DNA of 64,000 bases from Pseudomonadota bacterium (GCA_023412495.1 JAEYNP010000097.1:62001-126000), one strand, 5' to 3'; shown: positions 1 through 9,466, counted from the first letter of the stretch. The notes: a model not told the origin generated them from the sequence alone. A program made the numbers and translations.

Positions 1-1114
1 CCAGGTTGCGGCGCATCTCCACGATTTTGGCCACATGTTCGACGCCCGCCGGACAGATCTCCTGGCAGGCCCGGCAGGTGGTGCAGGACCAGATGGCGTC
101 CCTGCCAACCGCTTCGATGAGATTTGCCTCCGGGTTGCCCGCGGCCACCTCGCCGATCCGCTTCACCAGCTGCATGGGCGACAGCGGCTTGTCCGTCGCA
201 TGGGCCGGGCAACGGTCCTGGCAGCGCTTGCAGGAAGTGCAGGCATCGGTGTCGAAAAGATCCTTCCAGGTGAGATCGGCGATCTTGGCCGCGCCGAAGC
301 TCTCCGCGGCCTCGTTTTCCAGGTCGAGGGTCGTGAGTTTCCCCACCGGCCCCCGGTCGGAAAAGAAGGCGGAGACTCCGGTGGTGACGATATGACGAAG
401 CTTGGTATAGGGAATGAGGCCGATGAACATCAGAGCGAGCAGGAGATGGAACCACCACAGTCCTTTATGCAGATCGAGCAGCAACTCGGGCGAGCTTTCC
501 GCCATCATCTTCGCCGCCGCAAGTCCCACCGGCGACCAGAGGGCATGCGGGTTGTCCAGTTCCGTCACCGCCATCCTCGCTCCCTCGATGAGGAAGCCGG
601 TTATGAGGATGGCGAAAAGCAGACCGTGCATGGTCACGTCGTCCGCCTTGGTTTCGAGGCCCGGAGGGCGAACGACCCAACGCCGGACGAAGAGTCCGGC
701 CAGCATCACGATGGCCGCCAGGCCCGCGAGATCCATGGTCAGGCTGAAGATCTTGTAAAAGGTTCCCTTCAAAAAGACGCAATCGAACAGGAGGTCGGTG
801 AAATCCGCCTGGACGACGATCAGTCCGGTGCCAATGAAGAGCAAAAGGAAGCCCCAGAAGAAAACGGCGTGGGCGAGTCCCGGCCCGGTTACCCTCAGTA
901 CCCTGGTCTGGAGGAGCATGGCGCGCAGCATGTCGCCCAGCCGGGACAGCGGTTTATCCATCCGCTCGACCGGCCGGCCCAGCCGATAGATCTTCACACG
1001 TCGGAGAAAGCCATAGACCAGCACCGCCAGGGCCATGGCGGTGAAAAGGTACATCGGCGCCAGCGTCGCCGCGCCGTGTCCGACGTTCCAGTAGATTTCA
1101 CGGGTAAATTCCAT
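1..1114 (-). CDS. Membrane-bound Fe-S oxidoreductase (HdrD/NarI-like), 3' part outside window
   Basis: The frame is open to the window edge and shows about 371 residues. The N-terminal ~240 residues contain about five hydrophobic helices of NarI/cytochrome-b type. Two 4Fe-4S motifs follow, CTSCKRCQDRCP near residue 292 and CTTCRACQEICP near 344. Relatives continue into cysteine-rich CCG domains, which would lie beyond base 1. The family is believed to pass electrons from ETF and acyl-CoA dehydrogenase to the membrane quinone pool, which fits its place after the acyl-CoA dehydrogenase gene. I chose the ATG at 1114 because GGAG lies 6 bases upstream; an in-frame ATG at 1126 has no ribosome-binding site. 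A terminator-like hairpin and a repeat element separate it from the upstream gene, so its expression may be uncoupled from the rest of the operon. Confidence 0.85.
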   Translation of the reverse strand, partial: MEFTREIYWNVGHGAATLAPMYLFTAMALAVLVYGFLRRVKIYRLGRPVERMDKPLSRLGDMLRAMLLQTRVLRVTGPGLAHAVFFWGFLLLFIGTGLIVVQADFTDLLFDCVFLKGTFYKIFSLTMDLAGLAAIVMLAGLFVRRWVVRPPGLETKADDVTMHGLLFAILITGFLIEGARMAVTELDNPHALWSPVGLAAAKMMAESSPELLLDLHKGLWWFHLLLALMFIGLIPYTKLRHIVTTGVSAFFSDRGPVGKLTTLDLENEAAESFGAAKIADLTWKDLFDTDACTSCKRCQDRCPAHATDKPLSPMQLVKRIGEVAAGNPEANLIEAVGRDAIWSCTTCRACQEICPAGVEHVAKIVEMRRNL

Positions 1115-1139
1115 CGCGCTCTCCATTTTTTTTAGTGAG

Positions 1140-1233
1140 GTGGGGTCAAATCTTTAACCTTGACATTTTTCCCTAGTTTCTTTGGAAATCAATGGATTGT
1201 GAGAAAATGTCAAAGTTAAAGATTTGACCCCAC
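1140..1233. repeat. Palindromic hairpin element, copy 1 (REP/RAYT-like)
   Basis: Two 31-base arms, 1140-1170 and 1203-1233, are inverted repeats of each other with two mismatches. They enclose a 32-base, non-conserved, A/T-rich loop. The outer end reads GTGGGGTCAAATCTTTAA. A second copy with the same arms lies at 3058-3150. The same kind of GGGTCAAATCTTTAA palindrome is known from repeats associated with Y1/REP transposases; that link is from memory, not a search. Read as minus-strand RNA, the inner mismatch becomes a G-U pair. Confidence 0.85.
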
Positions 1234-1245
1234 GACAACAGCGAA

Positions 1246-1315
1246 AAACGGCGGGGGAGGCCCCCCAATTCACATACCTCCCCCCACCGAAAAAGAGGCG
1301 GGAGTGTCCTCTTTT

Positions 1316-1317
<2 letters not shown>
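1246..1317 (-). terminator. Terminator-like tandem hairpins after acyl-CoA dehydrogenase
   Basis: On the minus strand, a stem AAAAAGAGG / CCTCTTTTT (1290-1317, 9-base loop) begins at the stop codon of the acyl-CoA dehydrogenase gene and ends in a T run. This is a typical intrinsic terminator and could work in both directions. A second stem, GGGGGAGG / CCTCCCCC (1253-1260 with 1277-1284), lies just downstream. Together with the 94-bp hairpin element they fill the whole gap before the Fe-S protein gene. Confidence 0.7.
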
Positions 1318-2461
<1,144 letters not shown>

Positions 2462-2511
2462 GATATTACTCCCATTGTTGAGTTTTCACCGAGGAACGGA
2501 GTCCACCGGTT

Positions 2512-2541
2512 CCCGTGAGTCCCGGCCATCCGGATCACGGG
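2512..2541. other. Intergenic hairpin between thioesterase and acyl-CoA dehydrogenase
   Basis: CCCGTGA (2512-2518) pairs with TCACGGG (2535-2541) around a 16-base loop that itself contains a CCGG-rich inner stem. No T run follows on either strand, so this is more likely an RNA-processing or stability hairpin than a terminator. Confidence 0.4.
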
Positions 2542-2580
2542 CGGGCTAAATGGCAGCCGCTCTCTTTTAAGTCTTTTCAG

Positions 2581-3030
2581 TTACGCTTCGGGCCGCAGCT
2601 GGATCATCAGCACCCGGCCGGTGGCGCAGACCGTACCGCCGGCCAGCAGCTGCAGATCAACCGTCACCTTGCGGTCCTTGATCTCGGCAACCTTGCCGCG
2701 TATTTCCAGCTCAACGCCGAGCGGCGTGGGCTTCAAATAATTGACGGTCAGCGAAGCGGTGACGAAGCGACCTATCGGCTCACCGGTCTCGCGGGCCTTG
2801 GCCGCGGCGGCCGTGGCCGCCCCGTGGCAGTCGATGAGCGAGGCGGTCATCCCGCCGTAGAGAAAGCCGGGCACGCCGCCGCTGTACTGATCTCCCGGCC
2901 GGTAGCGGCAGACGCACTCCTCCCCTTCCCAGTAGCTCTTCAGCTGCATGCCGTGCGGGTTGTTGCGGCCGCAGCCGTAGCAGTGAGCGTATTCTTCCGG
3001 ATAGAGATCCTGGATCGCCGAATCACTCAT
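2581..3030 (-). CDS. PaaI-family hotdog thioesterase with N-terminal CxxCG motif
   Basis: A 149-residue single hotdog-fold acyl-CoA thioesterase. The N-terminus carries a short cysteine motif, CYGCGRNNPHGMQLKSYW near residues 17-34, seen in a subgroup of PaaI-like thioesterases. The hotdog core follows with GGVPGFLYGGMTASLIDCHG in place of the usual HGG active-site segment. Such enzymes hydrolyse acyl-CoA esters and could free CoA or relieve intermediate build-up in this beta-oxidation operon. It lies between the 3-hydroxyacyl-CoA dehydrogenase and acyl-CoA dehydrogenase genes, all on the minus strand. A second PaaI-like protein with a related CFVCGLQNDFGL motif is encoded at 53253-53759. Substrate is not predictable. 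Confidence 0.82.
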   Translation of the reverse strand: MSDSAIQDLYPEEYAHCYGCGRNNPHGMQLKSYWEGEECVCRYRPGDQYSGGVPGFLYGGMTASLIDCHGAATAAAAKARETGEPIGRFVTASLTVNYLKPTPLGVELEIRGKVAEIKDRKVTVDLQLLAGGTVCATGRVLMIQLRPEA

Positions 3031-3057
3031 GGTTTCCTCGTTTTGTTTAGTAGTTAG

Positions 3058-3150
3058 GTGGGGTCAAATCTTTAATCTTGACATTTTTTCAATTTTTTAT
3101 GGCACATCAAAGATAACAAGAAAATGTCAAAATTAAAGATTTGACCCCAC
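3058..3150. repeat. Palindromic hairpin element, copy 2 (REP/RAYT-like)
   Basis: Same element as at 1140-1233. Arms are 3058-3088 and 3120-3150, with a 31-base AT-rich loop of unrelated sequence. The pair C1158-G1215 of copy 1 is T3076-A3132 here, a compensated change, and the neighbouring mismatch (C opposite A on the plus strand) is kept. The flanks also match (AGGTGGGG before, CCCCACGACA after). It lies inside the operon between the hydroxyacyl-CoA dehydrogenase stop and the thioesterase start. Confidence 0.85.
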
Positions 3151-3156
3151 GACACA

Positions 3157-4008
3157 TTAATAGCTGTAAAAGCCTCGACCGGTCTTGCAACCCAGCCACC
3201 CCGACTCGACGTACTGCCGAAGCAGCGGGCAGGGCCGGTACTTCGGGTCGCCGAGGCCCCGGTGCAGGGTCTCGAGGATCGCAAGACAGGTGTCGAGTCC
3301 GATCAGGTCGGCCAGCGCCAGCGGCCCCATGGGGTGGTTCATACCCAGCCGCATCACCGTGTCGATCGACTCCTTGTCGCCCACTCCCTGGTAGAGGCAG
3401 AAGATCGCCTCGTTGATCATCGGCAGCAGGATCCGATTGGCGATAAAACCGGGGAAATCGCTCGCCACCGCCGGGGTCTTGCCCATTTTCTCGGCAAGCG
3501 CAACCGTGGTTTCGAAGGTCTTCTCGGAGGTGGGCAGGGCCCGGATCACCTCGACCAGCTTCATCACCGGCACCGGATTCATGAAGTGCATGCCGATCAC
3601 CTTATCCGGCCGCCGGGTGCTGGCGGCGATCCGGCCGATGGGGATGGACGAGGTGTTGGAGGCGAGGATGGCGTGGGGCGGGCAAAGTTCATCCAGCTGG
3701 GTGAAGATCTTGAACTTGATTTCCTCCTTCTCGGAGGCGGCCTCGACCACGAAGTCGGCCTCGCGCATGGCGGCGATCTCCGTCACCGGCCTGATCCTGG
3801 CGAGGACCGTCTGCTTTTGCTCCTCCGTCATCTTGCCCTTGTCGACGTTGCGCGCAAGATTCTTGGCAATGGTTGCCACGCCGCGATCGACGAATTCCTG
3901 AGAGATGTCCTGCAAGATGACCTGCAGGCCGCAAGCCGCCGCCACCTGGGCGATGCCCGCCCCCATCTGCCCCGCGCCGATTACCCCGAACATCTTTACA
4001 TTGTGCAT
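3157..4008 (-). CDS. hbd: 3-hydroxyacyl-CoA (3-hydroxybutyryl-CoA) dehydrogenase
   Basis: A 283-residue NAD(P)-dependent dehydrogenase that interconverts 3-hydroxyacyl-CoA and 3-oxoacyl-CoA. The N-terminal Rossmann domain shows GVIGAGQMGAG at residues 8-18. The catalytic-site segment HFMNPVPVM near residue 140 and the C-terminal dimerisation domain (DFPGFIANRIL, LADLIGLDTCL) are complete. The length is typical of stand-alone Hbd/PaaH proteins without a crotonase domain. Start ATG at 4008 is 10 bases after the thiolase stop, indicating one operon. No enoyl-CoA hydratase gene appears in this window, so that step must be encoded elsewhere. Direction (degradation or synthesis) is not set by the sequence; the ligase and dehydrogenase neighbours favour degradation. 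Confidence 0.93.
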   Translation of the reverse strand: MHNVKMFGVIGAGQMGAGIAQVAAACGLQVILQDISQEFVDRGVATIAKNLARNVDKGKMTEEQKQTVLARIRPVTEIAAMREADFVVEAASEKEEIKFKIFTQLDELCPPHAILASNTSSIPIGRIAASTRRPDKVIGMHFMNPVPVMKLVEVIRALPTSEKTFETTVALAEKMGKTPAVASDFPGFIANRILLPMINEAIFCLYQGVGDKESIDTVMRLGMNHPMGPLALADLIGLDTCLAILETLHRGLGDPKYRPCPLLRQYVESGWLGCKTGRGFYSY

Positions 4009-4018
4009 TGCAATCCCC

Positions 4019-5314
4019 CTACTTGACGTAATTGCTGACCACCATGGCCATGCCCATGCCGCCGCCGATACACATGCTGATCAGGCCGGTGGCGAAATTG
4101 CCGCGCCGCATCTGGCTGATGGCGGCCACCATTTGACGAGCGCCGGTGCAGCCGACCGGATGGCCCATGGCGATGGCGCTGCCCTGGCGGTTCGGCTTTT
4201 CGATGTCGATGCCTAACTCCAGCATACAGCCGATGGCCTGGGCGGCAAAGGCCTCATTCAACTCAATCAGTTCGATATCGCCGATCTGCATCTTCGCCTG
4301 GGCAAGGGCCCGCTTGATCGCCGGCACCGGACCCATGCCCATGTAGGCCGGGTCGAGGCCGCCGGAGGCGAAACTCTCGATGGTGAGCAGGGGCGTAAGA
4401 TCCAGTGCTTTCGCCTTTTCCTCGCTCATCACCAGCACCGCCGCCGCTCCGTCGTTGATCCCGGAGGCGTTGCCGGCTGTCACCGAACCGTCCTTGGCGA
4501 AGACTGGCTTGAGTTTGGCGAGTTTTTCCACCGAGGTCACCATCGGCCGCTCATCGCGGTCGACGAGGATCTCCTCCTTCTTCGCCATCACCTTGACCGG
4601 TACGATTTCCTCCGCCAGATACCTTTTTTCCATGGCGGCCATGGCCCGACCATGACTCATCATGGCCAACCTGTCCTGATCCTCGCGGCTGATATTATAG
4701 AGTCTGGCGATATTTTCCGCCGTCACCCCCATATGGTAGCCGTAGAAGATCTCATAGAGGGCGTCGTAGACCATGAGGTCGTGGATCTCGCCCACCCCGC
4801 TCACTTCCATGCGATATCCCCAGCGGCCCTTGAGCAGTCCCATCGGCACCTGGCTCATGTTCTCCTGACCGCCGGCGAGCACCGCCTCGGCCTGTCCAGT
4901 CATGATCGACTGGGCGGCGAGGGCAATGGCCTTGAGGCCGGAGCCGCAGACCTTGTTGACGGTAAAAGCCGGAGTTTCCATGCGGATGCCGGCCCGGATC
5001 ATAGCCTGGCGGGCGGGGTTCTGGCCCTGGCCGGCCTGGAGGACGTTGCCCATGATGACCTCGTCGATCGCCACCTCGCGCGCCTCGGAAGGCCAGCTGC
5101 CGTATTTCCTTTCGAGTTCGAGTTCCGGCTGGCCGGCTAGCTTCTCCGGCACGGTCGCCTTAAAATCCGCGCCTCGTGCCGGCCTGAGACCAACCTTGCG
5201 CAGGGTCTCGCGCAGCACCGTCGCCCCCAGATCGACCACCGGCACATCCTTCAGGGCACCGCCGAATGCCCCCACCGCCGTCCTGCATCCACTGACAATG
5301 ACCGCTTTCTTCAT
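4019..5314 (-). CDS. Acetyl-CoA C-acyltransferase (thiolase)
   Basis: A 431-residue thiolase that cleaves 3-oxoacyl-CoA with CoA, or condenses acetyl-CoA. All three catalytic segments are present: NKVCGSGLKAI with the nucleophilic cysteine, GHPVGCTGAR with histidine, and SMCIGGGMGMA with the second cysteine. Most thiolases are about 390-400 residues. The extra length is an insertion of roughly 38 residues near positions 44-82, between the first helices and the conserved DEVIMGNVLQAGQGQNPAR segment. AGGAG lies 8 bases before the ATG at 5314. The gene is followed after 10 bases by hbd. Whether it works as a biosynthetic acetoacetyl-CoA thiolase or a degradative 3-ketoacyl thiolase is not decided by the motifs. 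Confidence 0.93.
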   Translation of the reverse strand: MKKAVIVSGCRTAVGAFGGALKDVPVVDLGATVLRETLRKVGLRPARGADFKATVPEKLAGQPELELERKYGSWPSEAREVAIDEVIMGNVLQAGQGQNPARQAMIRAGIRMETPAFTVNKVCGSGLKAIALAAQSIMTGQAEAVLAGGQENMSQVPMGLLKGRWGYRMEVSGVGEIHDLMVYDALYEIFYGYHMGVTAENIARLYNISREDQDRLAMMSHGRAMAAMEKRYLAEEIVPVKVMAKKEEILVDRDERPMVTSVEKLAKLKPVFAKDGSVTAGNASGINDGAAAVLVMSEEKAKALDLTPLLTIESFASGGLDPAYMGMGPVPAIKRALAQAKMQIGDIELIELNEAFAAQAIGCMLELGIDIEKPNRQGSAIAMGHPVGCTGARQMVAAISQMRRGNFATGLISMCIGGGMGMAMVVSNYVK

Positions 5315-5436
5315 TTCGTCGACTCCTTATTATAGGTTTCTGTGCTCGCTTCTGGCATCGCGCCCGCCGGTAAACCTGTAGCAATTCCAGATATTCCACG
5401 TGTTCCCCCCTGGCCGTCGCGCTTGTTGCAGAGTAT

Positions 5437-7059
5437 TTACATGTCACTCAGACCGGGCTTCGGCGTGAAGGCCAGCCACTCCCGACTGCGAAGCTGGGAC
5501 TTGATGGTCTTGCCGGTCGCCGTTTTCGGTAGCTGGCCGAATTCCACGGAGGCCGGCGCCTTGGCCTCGGCATGGCGACCGCGGCAAAAGTCGATGATCT
5601 CCTCCGCCGTCGGCGTTCGGCCCCGCTTGGGCACGACGAAGGCCTTGGGCGCCTCGCCCCAGACCGGGTCGGGGGTGGAGACCACCGCCACCTCGAGCAC
5701 GTCCGGGTGCTGGTGGATGATTTCCTCGATTTCCATCGAGGAGATCATGTCGCCGCCGCGGACGATCACGTCGCTCGCCCGGTCGGTGAGCTGGAGGTAG
5801 CCGTCGGGATGGACCACGCCGAGATCGCCGGTATGGAACCAGCCGCCCCTAAAGGCCGCCTCGGTCGCCGCCTCATCCTTGTAGTAACCAAGCATGACAT
5901 TGTGGCCGCTCATAACCACCTCGCCCACCGTCTTACCATCATGGGGCACAGGCGCTAGCGTCTCCCGGTCGATCACCGCCATATGCAGGCTGGTGATAGA
6001 GGGCACTCCCTGCCGGGATTTCATCCGCATGACGCTGTCCGGCTCGAGGTCGACCCAGCGGGCCTGCCACTCGCAGACGGCATGCGGACCGTGCAACTCG
6101 GTGAGGCCGTAGACATGGGTGACATCTGCCCCGATATCCTCCATTCCCTGGATGACGGCGGGAGAAGGTGAGGCTCCCGCAGTGAACACCTGCAGGGGAC
6201 GGCGCAGTTTCACTGCGGCAGCCTCGGGGAAACAGATCATGGTGAGGAGCACGTTGGGCGAGGCGCAGAGGTGGGAGACGCTCTCCTTCTCAATCAGGCG
6301 GAAGATCTCCTTGGGCAGGCTGCGACGCAGGCAGATGTGGGTGGCGCCGATCGCCGTCACCGCCCAGGGAAATCCCCAGCCGTTGCAGTGGAACATCGGC
6401 AGAGTCCAGAGATAGACGGAATCCGGCCGCAGGTTCGCCTGGATGATCTGGCCCAGGGTCTGCAGGCAGGTCGCTCTGTGACTGTACATCACGCCTTTCG
6501 GCCGGCCGGTGGTCCCTGAGGTGTAGTTGATGGCGATGAGGCCGTTCTCGTCGTGGTCGAGCTCCTCGCTCAGCCAATCCGATCCCTCCGCGAGGAAGGC
6601 CTCGTATTCCGGCCCCTTCAAAAGAGGTCCGCAGGTGTATTCGCAGATGTTGACGAAGAGCGAGACCTTATGCGCCTCTCCGGCGACGGCGTGGACCTGG
6701 GCGGCGAACTCGTTGTCGACGAAGACCGCTTTCGCGTCCGAATGGTCGATGATGTAGAGGTACTCTCGGGCCGCGAGCTGGGTGTTGACAGAGACCAGCA
6801 CCGCCCCGATCATCGGCACGGCGAAGTGCGCCTCGATAAGCGGCGGGGTGTTCGGGCAGATGAAGACCACCTTGTCGCCGCGGCCGATTCCCCTGCCCTG
6901 AAGGGCGCTTGCCAGGCAGTGGACCCGGGCCTGAAACTGGCGATAGGTGAAGCGCCGATCGCCATCGACCACCGCCGCCTTGTCCGGATAAACATCTGCG
7001 CTGCGCCTGAGAAAGGACACCGGGCTGAGGATATCGCGATTGACTTCCGGCCTGAACAT
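5437..7059 (-). CDS. Fatty-acyl-CoA synthetase (AMP-forming ligase)
   Basis: A 540-residue ANL-superfamily ligase that activates a carboxylic acid to acyl-AMP and then acyl-CoA. The ATP-binding loop is NYTSGTTGRPKGVMYSH near residue 180. Further core motifs are YGLTELHGPH, the hinge segment LTDRASDVIVRGGDMISS, and the C-terminal catalytic lysine in TATGKTIKSQLR. Length and motifs match medium/long-chain fatty-acid ligases of the AlkK/FadD3-like group. It is the first gene of the minus-strand operon that runs on to thiolase, Hbd and acyl-CoA dehydrogenase, so it likely supplies the substrate. A 122-base gap without clear signals separates it from the thiolase gene. Chain length is not predictable. 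Confidence 0.9.
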   Translation of the reverse strand: MFRPEVNRDILSPVSFLRRSADVYPDKAAVVDGDRRFTYRQFQARVHCLASALQGRGIGRGDKVVFICPNTPPLIEAHFAVPMIGAVLVSVNTQLAAREYLYIIDHSDAKAVFVDNEFAAQVHAVAGEAHKVSLFVNICEYTCGPLLKGPEYEAFLAEGSDWLSEELDHDENGLIAINYTSGTTGRPKGVMYSHRATCLQTLGQIIQANLRPDSVYLWTLPMFHCNGWGFPWAVTAIGATHICLRRSLPKEIFRLIEKESVSHLCASPNVLLTMICFPEAAAVKLRRPLQVFTAGASPSPAVIQGMEDIGADVTHVYGLTELHGPHAVCEWQARWVDLEPDSVMRMKSRQGVPSITSLHMAVIDRETLAPVPHDGKTVGEVVMSGHNVMLGYYKDEAATEAAFRGGWFHTGDLGVVHPDGYLQLTDRASDVIVRGGDMISSMEIEEIIHQHPDVLEVAVVSTPDPVWGEAPKAFVVPKRGRTPTAEEIIDFCRGRHAEAKAPASVEFGQLPKTATGKTIKSQLRSREWLAFTPKPGLSDM

Positions 7060-7244
7060 GGTGCGCTCCTGGCAATGCTTGAAATGGAACCGCTGGAAGA
7101 AGCTTCCTTAAGCGGCAGAATCTGCGGTGAGAGTAGTAGATTCGGCAAGGCCAGACAATCGGCAGCGAGCCGAATTATCGCTGGAAAAAATGCTGAACCG
7201 GGATAGGCCGAGAACCTAGAGGCCGACAATATCAACATAAAATG

Positions 7245-7268
7245 AACATAAAGTGTACACATTATGTT
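7245..7268. promoter_or_regulatory. 24-bp near-perfect palindrome, candidate operator
   Basis: The half-site AACATAA (7245-7251) mirrors TTATGTT (7262-7268) around a self-complementary GTGTACAC core (7253-7260). Only the pair 7252/7261 is mismatched. A second AACATAAA copy starts at 7234. The palindrome lies in the 355-base gap between the divergent acyl-CoA ligase (start 7059) and PspA-like (start 7415) genes. Symmetry and size fit a TetR-type dimer site such as those controlling fatty-acid degradation, but no regulator gene is adjacent. Elsewhere in the gap I see only AT-rich sequence and no convincing promoter hexamers. Confidence 0.55.
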
Positions 7269-7414
7269 GGAGTTCATTTTTTCCGTTTTTATCACGCCAT
7301 AGATAACCAACCGATTTTTAATGATTATCAAAACACCGGCAGTGGCATGTTTCATGATATCCCTCAAGCAGAAACCCTAAGTAATCCGAACCCAGAACGT
7401 GAGAAGGAGGTATT

Positions 7415-8083
7415 ATGAAGCTTTTGAAAAAACTTGCGGTAACGGTGCATTCCCAGGTCGAGGCCATGGCCGACCGCTTCGAAAACAAGGAATCCATCTC
7501 CACGGCCTACATCAGGGAATACGAGCGTGCAGTCGCAAAAACGAAAGTAAGACTCGCCCAGGCGGAGGGCGAGGTCGCCCGGCTGGAGAGGGAGGCCGCC
7601 CGGCTCCGGGAGCAGGCGAACCTGTGGGCGAAAAGGGCCAGGCGGGTGCATACGGAGGACGAGGCCAAAGCTTTGGACTGCGTGGCCCGCATGAAAGAGA
7701 CCGAGTCCGACCTCCGCCGGATTCGTGCCGAGCTGGCCGAGGCGGGGCGTCTCCGGCGGAAGATGGCCCGGGATGTGGATCAGATCCTGGAAAAACTCGA
7801 GGCGCTCAAACGCAGGCACCAGGATCTCGCCGCTCGGCAGGCCTGCGCCGAAGCGGCCGGCGCCCTGCAGGATGCCGAAGGCGGGACGCAGCAGGATGTC
7901 GATGAGCTGTTCGCCCGCTGGGAAACCGAGGTCGTGGCCCGGGAACTGGGTACGCAGGCCGCCCCTGTGGGGGGCGATTCCTTAGCCGAGGAGTTCGAGG
8001 CGTCCGAGCGGCAGAGCGATCTTCGCTCCGCCTTGGCCGAGCTTCTCGCCAATCCCGGCTCAAGAGAGGAGGAAAAACCATGA
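7415..8083 (+). CDS. PspA/IM30-like coiled-coil protein
   Basis: A 222-residue, highly charged, almost wholly helical protein. Residues 1-150 align in pattern with the PspA/IM30 (ESCRT-III-like) family: short amphipathic N-terminus (MKLLKKLAVTVHSQVEAMADRFENK), then continuous Arg/Glu/Ala-rich coiled coil. The last 60 residues are acidic and less ordered. Family members bind stressed inner membrane and assemble into scaffolds. AAGGAGG lies 4 bases before the ATG. Its TGA overlaps the ATG of the next gene by 4 bases (ATGA), so it is translationally coupled to a polytopic membrane protein that may be its membrane partner. No PspF or sigma-54 promoter could be recognised. The family call rests on pattern, not on a search. 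Confidence 0.65.
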   Translation: MKLLKKLAVTVHSQVEAMADRFENKESISTAYIREYERAVAKTKVRLAQAEGEVARLEREAARLREQANLWAKRARRVHTEDEAKALDCVARMKETESDLRRIRAELAEAGRLRRKMARDVDQILEKLEALKRRHQDLAARQACAEAAGALQDAEGGTQQDVDELFARWETEVVARELGTQAAPVGGDSLAEEFEASERQSDLRSALAELLANPGSREEEKP

Positions 8084-9459
8084 AAACGGCCGCCTCTCCC
8101 AACAATGCCGCTTTTTGTCCCAATGGTATTTCTGGGCAGAAGCCTCCGCATCCTGCTCCCTGTGACACCAGGGATGGATCGGCTGCGGACGGACCGCCCG
8201 CCAGGCCCGAACTGACGAAAGTATTGCGCTGGGGCGGCGGTGCGGTGCTGACCGCTGCGGCCATCGTCTTCATGTGCCAGGGCGTCTCTTCTTTTGACCC
8301 CATGACGAGGCACTGGATCATGCTGGCCGTATGCGCCCTGTTGGGCCTCATGGGGATCGTCACCGGCCTCGGGCTCAAGGAGGAAAAAGGCGCCAGGGCC
8401 TTTCTCGGCTTCGCCGCGGCCTTCTTCCCGGTACTTGCCTCGCAGTTGGGCGCCATGTTCTTTTCGCTCTTCGGCCGACCCCCGCTCGATATGCCCCAGC
8501 CGCTCGTCTTCTCCCTTGTTGGCCTGTCGAAGGTCCTGGCCGTCACCGGTCTCACCCTGGCTGTGGCCGTGACTGTGAGTTCTCTGGCCTTCCGGGTTCT
8601 GGCGCGTCCCCGGGCGGGCCTGTTGACCCTGGCATTCACCCTGGCCAACCTGTCCATTCTCCTGCCGGTGCGGGAGGGGGTCGGCCTCGGCGCCGTCATC
8701 GCCCTCGCGGCTCTTGGAATCTACCTGACCGACACCCAACTGCGCCGGGATTTTCGTCTCGACTGTTTCGAAGGCCGCTCGGCCCGGCTGATCCTCACCG
8801 GCCCCCTCTGGGTTCTGACAGGCAGGACCTTCTTCTATCCGGTCGGGCCCGGACTCTACGGGCTCCTCCTGGCCCTGGCCGGCGCCTACCTGGCCTTTCA
8901 TTGGGGAATGCTGGCACCCAGGGACGGCCAGAGGAAAGTGTGCCAGGCCGTCGGCTTCATCGGCCTTTCAGCCGGCTGGCTGGTGTCTCTGCTGCCGATC
9001 CTCGAATCGTCGGTCTTGAGCGAGGGGCCGGCGACATATCTGATCCTGCTGCCCGTCGCCGCCATCCTCGTCGCCCTCTCCCTGGTCTCGGAAGGCCTTG
9101 CTGCCGGCAACTACCGGAGTTTTGCCGCCACGGTCGCCACCTTCAGCGTGATCATCGCCCATGGGGTGGAGGCGACACCCCTGGTTTCCATTATTGGAGT
9201 AATGGTCGCCGTCGCGGTCGTCTCCGCCGGCACCCTGGCCGGTGAGAAGCTGGTCTTCATTCTCGGCCTGCTGACCGCGCTCCTGAGTCTCGGTAATATT
9301 CTCTTTCAGGCAGTCAGGCTGCACGGCAGCTATACCTGGGTGGCTCTGGCGGCGATCGGCATCGGCGTGATGTTCAGCGCCTCCCTCATCGACAAGGGGC
9401 TCGCCCGCTCACTGAAGAAGACCTCCATGTGGGGCAGATGGAAAACCCGGACGGTTTGA
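8080..9459 (+). CDS. Polytopic membrane protein of unknown function, coupled to PspA-like gene
   Basis: A 459-residue protein with a ~50-residue proline-rich cytoplasmic N-terminus followed by about 12 hydrophobic segments, spread evenly from residue ~50 to ~445, and a basic C-terminus (KKTSMWGRWKTRTV). I do not recognise a transporter or enzyme signature; charged residues are rare within the helices. It is translated from an ATG inside the stop of the PspA-like gene, which implies a shared function at the inner membrane, for example as a docking or sensing partner. A strong hairpin follows 7 bases after the stop, so the two genes appear to form a complete transcription unit. Function unknown. 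Confidence 0.7.
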   Translation: MKTAASPNNAAFCPNGISGQKPPHPAPCDTRDGSAADGPPARPELTKVLRWGGGAVLTAAAIVFMCQGVSSFDPMTRHWIMLAVCALLGLMGIVTGLGLKEEKGARAFLGFAAAFFPVLASQLGAMFFSLFGRPPLDMPQPLVFSLVGLSKVLAVTGLTLAVAVTVSSLAFRVLARPRAGLLTLAFTLANLSILLPVREGVGLGAVIALAALGIYLTDTQLRRDFRLDCFEGRSARLILTGPLWVLTGRTFFYPVGPGLYGLLLALAGAYLAFHWGMLAPRDGQRKVCQAVGFIGLSAGWLVSLLPILESSVLSEGPATYLILLPVAAILVALSLVSEGLAAGNYRSFAATVATFSVIIAHGVEATPLVSIIGVMVAVAVVSAGTLAGEKLVFILGLLTALLSLGNILFQAVRLHGSYTWVALAAIGIGVMFSASLIDKGLARSLKKTSMWGRWKTRTV

Positions 9460-9466
9460 CCCTTCC

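Noticed and set aside
35..1135. 366-codon plus-strand frame at the window start
   Set aside because: It is the antisense shadow of the Fe-S membrane protein, whose minus-strand frame has clear TM helices and two 4Fe-4S motifs.
7335..7355. Sigma-54 promoter for the PspA-like gene
   Set aside because: TGGCATGTTTCATGA has the -24 GG but no GC at -12 in the required spacing.
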